Assembly (NCBI RefSeq): GCF_009720835.1
Contig: NZ_WNKZ01000030.1
Location: 1-59,245, forward strand
Direction of reading: 5' to 3'
DNA: 59,245 nt
Source of the DNA: Pseudoduganella buxea
GTDB lineage: Bacteria > Pseudomonadota > Gammaproteobacteria > Burkholderiales > Burkholderiaceae_D
Both the position numbers and the translations under genes were made by a program. The notes below the pieces were generated by a model. That model made no database searches and was not told where the DNA came from. It saw only the letters and a list, made by a program, of their open reading frames with translations. Numbering within the stretch: position 1 is the first letter of the stretch; every line of letters starts with the position of its first letter. Of this stretch, positions 25,373 through 35,235 are shown piece after piece.

Positions 25373-26947
25373 TCAGGTGCGCTGCACCACGCGGGGCTGG
25401 TCTGCCGTCACGGCAAACCGGGCCAGCGTGGTGACGGGGCTGGCCCGGTCGCGCACATCGTCCAGCCCCTGGAACAGCACCGTGGTGCGCTGCGGCGTCA
25501 GCTCGCACAGCATGTAGCCGCGCCGGTCGCTGCGGCCGTATTTGATATGGGGGTTCATCGCCACGTACTGCGCCGTGCGCTGCTGCGGGCGCGAGCTGGA
25601 CGTGACGGAGGTGCCGCAGAACTCCGTCGCCACCACCGGGTTGCCGGCGCGCGCCGGGCCGGTCGGGTCGCGCCGCAGCTCGGCCGCGTAAAACGTGTGC
25701 ACGTCGCCCGACAGCACGATGGGATTGGCGGCCCCGCTGGCGCGCAAGGTGTCGAGCAGGCGCTGGCGCGCCGCCGGATAACCGTCCCAGCCATCGGTCC
25801 AGAAGCGGCCGTCGCTGACGCGGTGGATTTCCACCTGCGACGACTGCGCCATCAAGGTCTGCTGGCCCAGGATATTCCAGCGCGTCTTCGACCCGCGCAA
25901 TCCCTCCTTCAGCCACTGTTCCTGGGCCTTGCCCAGCATCGTGCGGCTGCCGTCCGCCAGCAGCGCGCAGGCATTGCGATAGACGGAGCTGGAACCGCCC
26001 CGGCCCGGACGCGGGCAGGCCTGCGGCGAGCGGTACTGGCGGTTATCCAGCATGTGGAAGCGCGCCAGCCGGCCCCAATCGTATCGCTGGTACATGCGTA
26101 CGTCGCTGAAGCCGCCGGCGGCGAAGCGCACCGGCTGGTGCTCGCAATAGGCCTGGTAGGCCGCCGCGCGCCGGGCCGCGAAGCCTGCCGACAGCAGTTC
26201 GTCCCGCAGGCCGCCGTAGTCGTTGGCCACCTCGTGGTCGTCCCACGTCATGATCCACGGCGCCGCATGGTGCGCGGCCTGCAGGTCGGCGTCGCTCTTG
26301 TACTGGGCATAACGGGCGCGGTACTCGGCCAGGGTGAAGCTCTCGTCGCGCCGGATGGCCCGCTCGGGATGGCGCAGCTGGTAGGCGCCCCATTCGTAGA
26401 TGTAGTCGCCCAGGAAGGCCACCAGGTCCGGCGCGGCGCTGGCGATATGGCGGTGCGCGCCATAGGCGCCGAATTCCCAGTGCTGGCACGAGGCGACGGC
26501 CAGTTTCAGCGTGGCCGGCTGCGCATCCGCCGCGGGGGACGTGCGGGTGCGGCCGACGGGGCTGGCGGCGTCGCCCAGCAGGAAGCGGTACCAGTACCAG
26601 CGGTCCGGCCGCAATCCACGCACATCGACGTGCACGCTGTGCGCCAGTGCGGGCAGGGCGGTGGCGCTGCCGCGCGCGGCGATGGTGCGAAAGGCTTCGT
26701 CCTCGGCCACTTCCCAGCGCACCGTGAAGGCAACCGGTGGCGTGGCGGCCGCGTTCAACGGATCGTGCAGGATGCGCGTCCACAGCACGACCGAATCGGG
26801 CAGCGGCGCGCCGGAGGCCACGCCCAGGCTGAACGGATAGGGGCTGTTGCGGGGCGCGGCGAACAGCCGGGGCGCGGCCGCCGACAGTGCCGCCAGGCCC
26901 GCCATGCGGGCACCGGTCAGCAGCAGCAGGCGGCGGCCGTCGTCCAT
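25373..26947 (-). CDS. phoD: PhoD-family alkaline phosphatase
   Basis: 524 residues. The N terminus has twin Arg followed by a hydrophobic stretch (GRRLLLLTGARMAGLAALSA), a plausible Tat signal, as expected for PhoD. Metal and active-site motifs are present: FLGDYIYEWG, TWDDHEVANDYGG and SGDVHTFYAAEL. It is a periplasmic phosphodiesterase/monoesterase releasing phosphate. The stop is only one base from the stop of the convergent oxidoreductase. It is followed upstream on the same strand by a thioesterase gene 9 bases away. Confidence 0.88.
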   Translation of the reverse strand: MDDGRRLLLLTGARMAGLAALSAAAPRLFAAPRNSPYPFSLGVASGAPLPDSVVLWTRILHDPLNAAATPPVAFTVRWEVAEDEAFRTIAARGSATALPALAHSVHVDVRGLRPDRWYWYRFLLGDAASPVGRTRTSPAADAQPATLKLAVASCQHWEFGAYGAHRHIASAAPDLVAFLGDYIYEWGAYQLRHPERAIRRDESFTLAEYRARYAQYKSDADLQAAHHAAPWIMTWDDHEVANDYGGLRDELLSAGFAARRAAAYQAYCEHQPVRFAAGGFSDVRMYQRYDWGRLARFHMLDNRQYRSPQACPRPGRGGSSSVYRNACALLADGSRTMLGKAQEQWLKEGLRGSKTRWNILGQQTLMAQSSQVEIHRVSDGRFWTDGWDGYPAARQRLLDTLRASGAANPIVLSGDVHTFYAAELRRDPTGPARAGNPVVATEFCGTSVTSSSRPQQRTAQYVAMNPHIKYGRSDRRGYMLCELTPQRTTVLFQGLDDVRDRASPVTTLARFAVTADQPRVVQRT

Positions 26948-26956
26948 GGCTGCCTC

Positions 26957-27400
26957 TTATTTTTGCAGCAGGCTCTCGATCGGCGGCACCTGGCGGGGCT
27001 TGCGATCCGGACCGGTGGCGACATAGGTCAGGGTTGCTTCCGTGACCTTGACGATATCAGCCTGCAGGCGGTTGCGTTCCGCGTAGACCTCCACGTTGAC
27101 GGTGATCGAGGTATTGCCGACCTTGACGATATCGGCATAGAACGACAGCAGGTCGCCGACGAACACGGGGTTCTTGAAGACGAAGGAGTTGACGGCAATG
27201 GTGGCGACGCGGCCGTTGGCGCGCCGCGTGGCCGGCAGCGAGCCGGCGATATCGACCTGCGCCATGATCCAGCCGCCGAACACGTCGCCGTAGACATTGG
27301 CATCGGCGGGGGCGGGCATCACGCGCAGTTCGGGCATCTTGCCGGGGGGCAGGCCGTTGATCTGCGGCGGGACGTGATTGGCTTGGGACGTGGTCATCAT
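26957..27400 (-). CDS. Acyl-CoA thioesterase (YciA-like hotdog)
   Basis: 147 residues, single hotdog domain with DANVYGDVFGGWIMAQVDIAG containing the conserved Asp of YciA/BACH-type acyl-CoA thioesterases. It hydrolyses acyl-CoA to free acid and CoA. ATG 27400 (next Met at 27397) is chosen with AGAAGAG upstream; the frame extends toward 27508 but that part lacks family features and would overlap the divergent ABC gene start. It is cotranscribed with phoD. Confidence 0.85.
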   Translation of the reverse strand: MMTTSQANHVPPQINGLPPGKMPELRVMPAPADANVYGDVFGGWIMAQVDIAGSLPATRRANGRVATIAVNSFVFKNPVFVGDLLSFYADIVKVGNTSITVNVEVYAERNRLQADIVKVTEATLTYVATGPDRKPRQVPPIESLLQK

Positions 27401-27506
27401 GAATTCTCTTCTGGGGCTACAATGGCCCAAATTGTAAACCACGGGACCCCGGCCAGCCCGGCGCCAGCCGGCGCGGGGGTCTTTCACCGCCAGCCCAAAG
27501 CCCGTC

Positions 27507-29336
27507 ATGCGCCGTTCCGCCTACTCGTCCCCCCCGCCCGCCGCCGCCAACAGCCGTGGCGACCTTGCTACCCTGAAAACCCTGTTGCCCTACCTGTGGG
27601 TCTACAAATGGCGCGTGGGGGCGGCGCTGCTGGCGCTGGTGGGCGCCAAGCTGGCCAACGTCGGCGTGCCCGTCGTGCTCAAGCACCTGGTCGATTCGAT
27701 GACGGTCAAGCCGGGCGATCCGCACGCGCTGCTGATCCTGCCCGCCGGGCTGCTGCTGGCCTACGGCGCGCTGCGGCTGTCGACGACGATGTTTACCGAG
27801 CTGCGCGAGTTCCTGTTCGCCCGCGTCACGCAGCGCGCCGTGCGCACCATCGCGCTGAAGGTATTCCGGCACCTGCATGCGCTGTCGCTGCGCTTCCACC
27901 TGAACCGGCAGACGGGCGGCATGACGCGCGATATCGAGCGGGGCACGCGCGGGGTCGGTTCGCTGATCTCGTATACCTTGTTCAATATCCTGCCGACCCT
28001 GGTCGAGATCACGCTGGTGCTGGCCTACCTCGTCACCCATTACGACATCTGGTTTACCGCCATCACGGTCGGGGCGCTGGTTCTGTACATCACCTTTACC
28101 GTGCTGGTGACGAACTGGCGTACGCACTTCCGGCGCACCATGAACGATCTCGATTCGAAGGCCAACACGAAGGCCATCGATTCGCTGATCAACTACGAGA
28201 CCGTCAAGTACTTCGGCAACGAGGACTACGAGGCGCGCCGCTACGACGAAGGGCTGCAGCATTTCGAGTCGGCCGCCGTCAAGTCGCAGACCTCGCTGTC
28301 GCTGCTGAACACGGGCCAGTCGGCCATCATCGCCACGGCCGTCACGCTGATCCTGTGGCGCGCCACGGTGGGCGTGATCGACGGCAGCATGACCCTGGGT
28401 GACCTGGTGCTGGTCAATTCCTTCATGATCCAGTTGTATATTCCGCTGAACTTCCTGGGCGTGATCTACCGCGAGATCAAGCAAAGCCTGGCCGACATGG
28501 AGCGCCTGTTCGCCCTGCTGGACCAGAACCGCGAGGTGGCCGATGCGCCGGACGCGCGGCCGCTGCAAACCCCTGCCGCCCAGGTGAAGTTCTCCCACGT
28601 CGACTTCAGCTACGAAGCGAAGCGCCAGATCCTGTTCGACGTCGACTTCACCATCCCGGCCGGCACCACCACGGCCGTCGTCGGCCACAGCGGCTCGGGC
28701 AAGTCGACCCTGTCACGCCTGCTGTTCCGCTTCTATGACGTCAACGCCGGCGCCATCACGATCGACGGCCAGGACCTGCGCGGCGTGACCCAGGATTCGC
28801 TGCGCCATGCCATCGGCATCGTGCCGCAGGATACGGTGCTGTTCAACGACACCATCGCGTACAACATCGGCTACGGCAAGCCTGGCGCCACGCATGAGGA
28901 AATCGTCGCGGCCGCGCGCGCCGCGTCGATCCACGACTTCATCGAAAGCCTGCCCGACGGCTATGGCTCGATGGTCGGCGAGCGTGGCCTGAAGCTGTCC
29001 GGCGGCGAGAAGCAGCGCGTGGCCATTGCCCGCACCCTGCTGAAGAACCCCGCCATCCTGATCTTCGACGAGGCCACGTCGGCACTGGATTCGAAGTCGG
29101 AGCAGGCCATCCAGGCGCAGTTGAAGGAGATCGCGAAAAACCGCACGACGATGGTGATCGCGCACCGCCTGTCGACCATTGCCGATGCCCAGCAGATCCT
29201 CGTGATGGACCATGGCCGCATCGTCGAACGGGGCACGCACCAGTCACTGCTGGCCAGCGGCGGCGTCTATGCGCAGATGTGGGAGCGCCAGCAGGCACGG
29301 GGCGACGAGGAGGCTCCGGCCGAGGCGCTGGCTTGA
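27507..29336 (+). CDS. ABC transporter, fused permease/ATPase (Atm1/HMT1-type exporter)
   Basis: 609 residues: a six-helix ABC exporter domain followed by an ATPase domain. Walker A is GHSGSGKST at about 393-401, signature LSGGEKQRVAIAR near 497, Walker B ILIFDEATSALD, then the H-loop. The permease segment LNTGQSAIIATAV and the RQTGGMTRDIERGTRG region resemble Atm1/ABCB7 relatives that export glutathione-linked sulfur or metal species. It acts as a homodimer in the inner membrane. It stands alone. Confidence 0.9.
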   Translation: MRRSAYSSPPPAAANSRGDLATLKTLLPYLWVYKWRVGAALLALVGAKLANVGVPVVLKHLVDSMTVKPGDPHALLILPAGLLLAYGALRLSTTMFTELREFLFARVTQRAVRTIALKVFRHLHALSLRFHLNRQTGGMTRDIERGTRGVGSLISYTLFNILPTLVEITLVLAYLVTHYDIWFTAITVGALVLYITFTVLVTNWRTHFRRTMNDLDSKANTKAIDSLINYETVKYFGNEDYEARRYDEGLQHFESAAVKSQTSLSLLNTGQSAIIATAVTLILWRATVGVIDGSMTLGDLVLVNSFMIQLYIPLNFLGVIYREIKQSLADMERLFALLDQNREVADAPDARPLQTPAAQVKFSHVDFSYEAKRQILFDVDFTIPAGTTTAVVGHSGSGKSTLSRLLFRFYDVNAGAITIDGQDLRGVTQDSLRHAIGIVPQDTVLFNDTIAYNIGYGKPGATHEEIVAAARAASIHDFIESLPDGYGSMVGERGLKLSGGEKQRVAIARTLLKNPAILIFDEATSALDSKSEQAIQAQLKEIAKNRTTMVIAHRLSTIADAQQILVMDHGRIVERGTHQSLLASGGVYAQMWERQQARGDEEAPAEALA

Positions 29337-29494
29337 GCCCGGCCGCGCGGCGCCGTCGGGATTTCTTACATTATTGTCCAGTACGCTGATGACTGCGCAG
29401 TAAGCCGATGATTCCTTGACGGGTTTTTCACTGGCGCGATCCTTGCCTGCGTTGAGGTGAGCCGTCGTTCGGGCGGCATCCGGCGGAGGTCATC

Positions 29495-29851
29495 GTGAAA
29501 TCGCTCCTGAGTGCGTGGTTTGCCGCGCTGCTGCTGTCGACCAGCCTGCCGGCTGCCGCCGCGATCTGGCTGGAGGAATATCCGCCCGGCACCCTGTCGA
29601 CCACGCCGGCTGCATTGCCTGCGGACTGGGCCACCGTGCCCCACGTCCCGGCGCTGCCCATCGAGCCGCTGGCGGAAGACGTTCCCGCCATCCACCGCGC
29701 CGTGCTGCCGCTCAATCCCCCGCCCGTGCCGGAGCCGATGCTGGTGGTGATGCTGGCCTGCGGCATGCTGCTGATTATGCCGGGGGCCTGGCTGGCCGAA
29801 TGGTCGCACCTGGGCGACCGGCGCCGCCTGCTGGGGGAGAACGGCCCCTGA
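29495..29851 (+). CDS. Small exported protein with C-terminal VPEP-membrane-RRR tail (PEP-CTERM-like)
   Basis: 118 residues. Signal peptide (hydrophobic core, then LPAAAA), a Pro-rich middle, and a tail reading PVPEP followed by a hydrophobic helix (MLVVMLACGMLLI) and basic GDRRR. This is the layout of a PEP-CTERM/exosortase sorting signal, although the helix-to-Arg spacing is longer than usual. GTG 29495 has GGAGGT four bases upstream. If correct it would be cut by an exosortase and sent to the cell surface or exopolysaccharide. The function is unknown. Confidence 0.6.
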   Translation: MKSLLSAWFAALLLSTSLPAAAAIWLEEYPPGTLSTTPAALPADWATVPHVPALPIEPLAEDVPAIHRAVLPLNPPPVPEPMLVVMLACGMLLIMPGAWLAEWSHLGDRRRLLGENGP

Positions 29852-29870
29852 CGCAGGCGGCGCGCCCATG

Positions 29871-29897
29871 AAAAAGGCCGGGCTTGCGGCCCGGCCT
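29871..29897 (-). terminator. Rho-independent terminator after dctA
   Basis: Stem AGGCCGGG / CCCGGCCT (29875-29882, 29890-29897) with a 7-base loop. The A-run 29871-29875 gives the U-tract on the minus strand. It lies about 24 bases after the dctA stop. Confidence 0.8.
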
Positions 29898-29920
29898 GAT
29901 GTCTTGCGGCGTGCGACCGA

Positions 29921-31201
29921 TCAGGTCAGCGGCGCCGTCGCCAGGTCCTTGTCGGTCTGCGGCGCCGTCAGTTCGCCTTCCCATTTCGCCACCACGGCCG
30001 TCGCGATGCTGTTGCCGACGACGTTCGTGGCCGAGCGGGCCATGTCGAGGAAGTGGTCGATACTGAGCAGCAGCACCAGGCCCGCTTCCGGGATATTGAA
30101 CTGGTTCAGCGTGGCGGCGATCACCACCAGCGAGGCGCGCGGCACGCCGGCCATGCCCTTGGACGTCAGCATCAGCACGGCCATCATCGTCATCTGCGTG
30201 CCCAGCGACAGGTCGATGCCGTAGGCCTGGGCGATGAAGACGGCCGCGAAGGTGCAGTACATCATCGAGCCGTCCAGGTTGAACGAATAACCGATCGGCA
30301 GCACGAAGGCGGCGATGCGGTTGCGTACACCGAAACGCTCCAGGCCTTCCAGAGTTTTCGGGAATGCCGCTTCCGACGACGCCGTGGAAAAGGCCAGCAG
30401 GGTCGGGCCGCGCACTTCGCGCAGCAGGTCGAAAACGCGCTTGCCGAGGAAAATGAAGCCTGCGGCGATCAACAGGCCCCACAGCACGGCGATACCGAAG
30501 TAGAACTCGGCCATGAAGACGCCATAGGTCTTCAGCACGCCCAGGCCTTCCTTGGCGATGATGCCCGACACGGCCGCGAACACGGCGATCGGCGCGAACT
30601 GCATCACGTAATGCGTCACCTTCAGCATCACGTGGGCGACACCGTCGATGGCTTCGATGGTCGGCTCGGCCTTCTTGCCCACGGCGGCGGCGGCCAGGCC
30701 GAAGAACAGCGAGAACACGACGATCTGCAGGATCTCGTTCTTGGCCATGCCGTCCACGATCGACGACGGCACCAGGTGGGTGATGAAGTCCTTCAAGGTC
30801 AGGCTGCTGGTGGCCAGGTTGGCGGCGGCACCGGTGGTGCTCAGGGTGCCGGCCAGCGCATCGCCGGGGCGGAAGATATTCACCAGCACCAGGCCCAATG
30901 CCAGCGACATCACCGAGGCAATAAAGAACCAGCCCAGCGTCTTCAGGCCGATGCGGCCCACTTCACCGGCATCGCCCATGCGCGCGATGCCCACCACCAG
31001 CGTGGAAAACACCAGCGGCGCGATGATCATCTTGATCAGGCGGAGGAACAGCGTGGTAACGAGTGACATCGCCTCCGAATAGCTGGCCGGCGCCGTCATC
31101 GAGATATTCAATACGTATCCGGCCAGGATACCCAGGGCCAGTGCCACCAGGATCCAGGTGGTCAGGCGGCTTCTTTTCTCGATATGGTTTTTGGTCTCCA
31201 T
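29921..31201 (-). CDS. dctA: Dicarboxylate/amino acid:cation symporter (DctA family)
   Basis: 426 residues, DAACS (GltPh-fold) family. Key elements are visible: HP1 serine-rich SSEAAFPKTLEGL, the TM7 GYSFNLDGSMMY (NMDGT-like) motif, HP2 SKGMAGVPRASLVV, and the TM8 DHFLDMARSATNVVGN with the substrate-binding Asp, Arg and Asn. It imports C4-dicarboxylates or related acids with cations. ATG 31201 has AGGAG upstream (minus strand); the frame extends 8 codons further but without a better site. It has its own terminator. Confidence 0.88.
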   Translation of the reverse strand: METKNHIEKRSRLTTWILVALALGILAGYVLNISMTAPASYSEAMSLVTTLFLRLIKMIIAPLVFSTLVVGIARMGDAGEVGRIGLKTLGWFFIASVMSLALGLVLVNIFRPGDALAGTLSTTGAAANLATSSLTLKDFITHLVPSSIVDGMAKNEILQIVVFSLFFGLAAAAVGKKAEPTIEAIDGVAHVMLKVTHYVMQFAPIAVFAAVSGIIAKEGLGVLKTYGVFMAEFYFGIAVLWGLLIAAGFIFLGKRVFDLLREVRGPTLLAFSTASSEAAFPKTLEGLERFGVRNRIAAFVLPIGYSFNLDGSMMYCTFAAVFIAQAYGIDLSLGTQMTMMAVLMLTSKGMAGVPRASLVVIAATLNQFNIPEAGLVLLLSIDHFLDMARSATNVVGNSIATAVVAKWEGELTAPQTDKDLATAPLT

Positions 31202-31450
31202 ATATCTTTCTCCTGGTAGGGCCACGCCTTGCCGGGTAAGGGGGCGGGGCCGGTTTTGCCGCTAGAATGCTGAAAACCGCGCGCCGCGAGACGGCCGTTT
31301 TCGGGGTTATCCGTTACGATCTTCTTGCCGTCGTTGCTAAAAGATCAGGCAATTTAATCAATAAGTCCCGCAGTATCCTTGTGGCTCACAGCACTGTCAA
31401 GCGACTGTGGATGGGCGCCCACAGGCCGCCGCGGGCGCATGTGGACAGCG

Positions 31451-32176
<726 letters not shown>

Positions 32177-32250
32177 CGCACCGGAAGCAAGGGCTGCGGT
32201 GCCGGCGCCCGCTGAGGGTAGAATGTCGCATCCGTTTTTCGAGAGTTGCC

Positions 32251-33312
32251 ATGTCCACCACAGCTTCCCCGTTCTCCGCGCCGTCGTCCCTGACCATCAT
32301 CCGTCCCGACGACTGGCACCTGCACCTGCGCGACGGCGCTACCATGGCGGCCGTGCTGCCGCACAGCGCGCGCCAGTTCGGCCGCGCCATCGTGATGCCG
32401 AACCTGAAGCCGCCCGTCACGACGGTGGCGCAGGCCGCGGCCTACCGCGACCGCATCCTGGCCGCGCTGCCGGCGGAGCTGGCGTTCGAGCCCCTGATGA
32501 CGCTGTACCTGACCAATAACACCTCGCCCGACGAAATCCGCCGCGCCGCGGAAACGGACTTTATTCATGCCGTCAAGCTGTACCCGGCCGGCGCCACCAC
32601 CAATTCCGACGCCGGCGTGACCGACCTGGCCAACTGCTACAAGGTGCTGGAGACGATGCAGGAAGTGGGCCTGCCTTTCCTCGTGCACGGCGAAGTGACC
32701 GATGCCGACATCGACCTGTTCGACCGTGAAGCCGTCTTCATCGAGCGCATCATGCGCCCGCTGCGCAAGGACTTCCCGGCGCTGCCCATCGTGTTCGAGC
32801 ACATCACCACCAAGGATGCGGCCCAGTACGTGGCCGAGGCGGAAGGCCCGATCGGCGCCACGATCACGGCCCACCACCTGCTGTACAACCGCAACGAGAT
32901 ATTCAAGGGCGGCATCCGCCCCCATTACTACTGCCTGCCCGTGCTGAAGCGCGAGGAACACCGCCTGGCGCTCGTCACGGCCGCCACCAGCGGCGACGAA
33001 CGCTTCTTCCTCGGCACCGACTCGGCACCGCACGCACAGGGCGCCAAGGAAGCGGCCTGCGGCTGCGCCGGCTGCTACACGGCGCTGCACGCGATGGAGC
33101 TGTATACCGAAGCCTTCGAGCGCGCCGGCGCGCTGGACAAGCTGGAAGCCTTCGCCAGCCTGAACGGCCCCACCTTCTACGGCTTGGCGCCGAACGCGGG
33201 CACCATCACGCTCCAGCGCGAGCAGTGGACCCTGCCGCAAACGCTGCCGTTCGGCGACCAGGACCTGGTGCCGCTGAACGCGGGCGAAACCATCAACTGG
33301 AAAATGGCCTAA
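32251..33312 (+). CDS. pyrC: Dihydroorotase
   Basis: 353 residues, class II PyrC, third step of de novo pyrimidine synthesis. Zinc ligands His23 and His25 are in DWHLHLRDG; the carbamylated Lys is in [11 protein letters not shown] (Lys109). Later ligands appear in FLVHGEV, FEHITT and the LGTDSAPHA Asp. It is followed with no gap by a DUF3025 gene whose GTG start directly follows the stop, then by an oxidoreductase, forming a three-gene operon. Confidence 0.95.
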   Translation: MSTTASPFSAPSSLTIIRPDDWHLHLRDGATMAAVLPHSARQFGRAIVMPNLKPPVTTVAQAAAYRDRILAALPAELAFEPLMTLYLTNNTSPDEIRRAAETDFIHAVKLYPAGATTNSDAGVTDLANCYKVLETMQEVGLPFLVHGEVTDADIDLFDREAVFIERIMRPLRKDFPALPIVFEHITTKDAAQYVAEAEGPIGATITAHHLLYNRNEIFKGGIRPHYYCLPVLKREEHRLALVTAATSGDERFFLGTDSAPHAQGAKEAACGCAGCYTALHAMELYTEAFERAGALDKLEAFASLNGPTFYGLAPNAGTITLQREQWTLPQTLPFGDQDLVPLNAGETINWKMA

Positions 33313-34122
33313 GTGTTCGGCACGATCGACTGGTCCCGGCCCTGGTACGCCTCCGTGCGGCCCGCGGCCGGGCAGGCCGGTCGGCTGGGCGACGACGTCA
33401 TCCCCGCCTTCAACGCCCGGGCGCAGGCGCTCGGGCTGGTCAACCACCAGGGCCTGCCGTTGCGCTTCGTGCCCCAGTCCGCGCTGCCGGACGGCGTGGC
33501 GTACGAGGAATTCATCGGCGCCACCGGCGGCGTGCCCACGCGCGAGAACCTGCACGACTTCTTCAACGGCCTCGTATGGCTGACCTTCCCGCTGGTGAAG
33601 CGCCAGCTCAACGCGCTGCAGGCCGGACGCATTGCGCGCGACGGCATCGGCAAGTCGCGCGGGCCGGCCAGGGATGCGGCCACCATCTTCGACGAAAATG
33701 CCGCGCTGCTGGTCGTGCGCGAAGGCGGGGAGGGCGCCGCGCTGGTGGATGCCTTGCGCAGCCACCGCTGGCGCGAAGCCTTCGTGCAGCGCGCCGGCAT
33801 GTTCGGCGCCGATGCCGAAGTCTGGCTGTTCGGCCACGCGCTGATGGAAAAACTGGTGGCGCCGTACAAGGCCATCACGGCGCACACCCGCATCGTCGTC
33901 GCCGCCGACACATACTTCACGCTGCCGCGCGAGGAACGCCAGGCCTGGATCGACGCCCACGTGGCGCACCAGCTGGCCCAGGAAGAACTGTGCAATGCCG
34001 ATTTCACGCCGCTCCCCGTGCTGGGCATACCCGGCTGGTGGGCGCAGCAGGACGACGCTTTTTATGACGACACCACCGTGTTCCGCCCCAGGCGGAACAC
34101 GCACACACAGGAGAAAGCATGA
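33313..34122 (+). CDS. DUF3025 domain-containing protein
   Basis: 269 residues, GTG start immediately after the pyrC stop. It shows the DUF3025 pattern: W(S)RPWYA at the start, TRENLHDFFNGLVWLTFP in the middle, and VLGIPGWW near the end. No catalytic motif is recognisable. The gene is commonly found behind pyrC in Burkholderiales, which suggests a conserved but unknown role. The stop overlaps the next start (ATGA). Confidence 0.85.
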   Translation: MFGTIDWSRPWYASVRPAAGQAGRLGDDVIPAFNARAQALGLVNHQGLPLRFVPQSALPDGVAYEEFIGATGGVPTRENLHDFFNGLVWLTFPLVKRQLNALQAGRIARDGIGKSRGPARDAATIFDENAALLVVREGGEGAALVDALRSHRWREAFVQRAGMFGADAEVWLFGHALMEKLVAPYKAITAHTRIVVAADTYFTLPREERQAWIDAHVAHQLAQEELCNADFTPLPVLGIPGWWAQQDDAFYDDTTVFRPRRNTHTQEKA

Positions 34123-35129
34123 CCGCGACAGTACCGACCATCCGCTGGGGCATCCTCGGCACCGGCAAGATCGCCAAGGCCTTCGCCACGGCGCTGAAGG
34201 ACACGCCTGACGCCGTGCTGACGGCCGTTGCCTCACGCCGTGTCGATAGCGCTACCGCCTTCGCCGGCGAATACGGCTCGCACGAGCTGACGAAAAGCCA
34301 CGGCAGCTACCAGGCCCTGGCCGATGATCCGGATGTCGATGCCATCTATGTCGCCACGCCGCACCCGATGCACCGCGAAAATGCGCTGATGTGCCTGAAC
34401 GCCGGCAAGGCCGTGCTGGTGGAGAAGGCCTTTACCATCAACCGCCGCGAGGCCGAAGAGATCGTGGCGCTGGCGCGGGCGAAAAAGCTGTTCGCGATGG
34501 AGGCCATGTGGACGCGCTTCCACCCGTCGCTGCTGGAAGCGAAGCGCATCATCGCCAGCGGCGAGATCGGCACCGTCGCCACCATCCAGGCCGACCTGGG
34601 CTTCTACTCCGACGCCGGTCCCGAACACCGCCTGTTCAACCCGGCCCTGGGCGGCGGCGCGCTGCTCGACCTGGGTATTTACCCGCTGTCGATCGCGGCC
34701 TACTTCCTCGGGCCCGTGGCCTCCGTCAAGGCGGCCGGCCAGCTGGGTCCGACTGGCGTGGACGTGCAGTCCAGCTTCGTGCTGACCCACGAGAACGGCG
34801 GCCTGTCGAGCTGCAATACGAGCCTCCTGGCCCGCACCCCGGTCGAATGCACGATCTGCGGCAGCAAGGGCTTCATCCGCCTGCACAGCCGCTTCCACAA
34901 CACGCAGGACCTGACGGTGGAACTGAACGACGGCAGCCGCCGCACCGTCAACACGCCCCGCATCGGCAACGGCTACGCCCATGAAATCATCGAAGTGAAC
35001 CGCTGCCTGCGCGAGGGCCTGCTGGAAAGCCCCGTCATGCCGCTGGACGAAACGGTGGCGCTGATGGGCGTGCTGGACGACATCCGCCGGCAGATCGGCG
35101 TTGTGTACGACGCGGACCGGGCAGCGTAA
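34119..35129 (+). CDS. Gfo/Idh/MocA-family oxidoreductase
   Basis: 336 residues. NAD(P)-binding loop GILGTGKIAKAF (about 10-21), the EKAFTIN segment holding the conserved catalytic Lys, and ALGGGALLDLGIYP typical of dimeric dihydrodiol dehydrogenase-like members. It acts on sugars, inositols or dihydrodiols; the substrate is not identifiable. It overlaps the DUF3025 stop by four bases (ATGA), so translation is coupled. Confidence 0.88.
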   Translation: MTATVPTIRWGILGTGKIAKAFATALKDTPDAVLTAVASRRVDSATAFAGEYGSHELTKSHGSYQALADDPDVDAIYVATPHPMHRENALMCLNAGKAVLVEKAFTINRREAEEIVALARAKKLFAMEAMWTRFHPSLLEAKRIIASGEIGTVATIQADLGFYSDAGPEHRLFNPALGGGALLDLGIYPLSIAAYFLGPVASVKAAGQLGPTGVDVQSSFVLTHENGGLSSCNTSLLARTPVECTICGSKGFIRLHSRFHNTQDLTVELNDGSRRTVNTPRIGNGYAHEIIEVNRCLREGLLESPVMPLDETVALMGVLDDIRRQIGVVYDADRAA

Positions 35130-35235
35130 CGCGGACGTCAACAGCCCAGTCCAGCCCGGGCCCAGCCGCCAGGCGGCCCGATATCGGGACATGTTGTTTG
35201 GAGTACACTAGCCTGCCCTCATCGACGGATTCGCC

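Noticed and set aside
25547..28402. 951-codon rightward open frame across phoD, the thioesterase and the ABC gene
   Set aside because: It spans three well-supported genes in other frames, and its product is a composition artefact.
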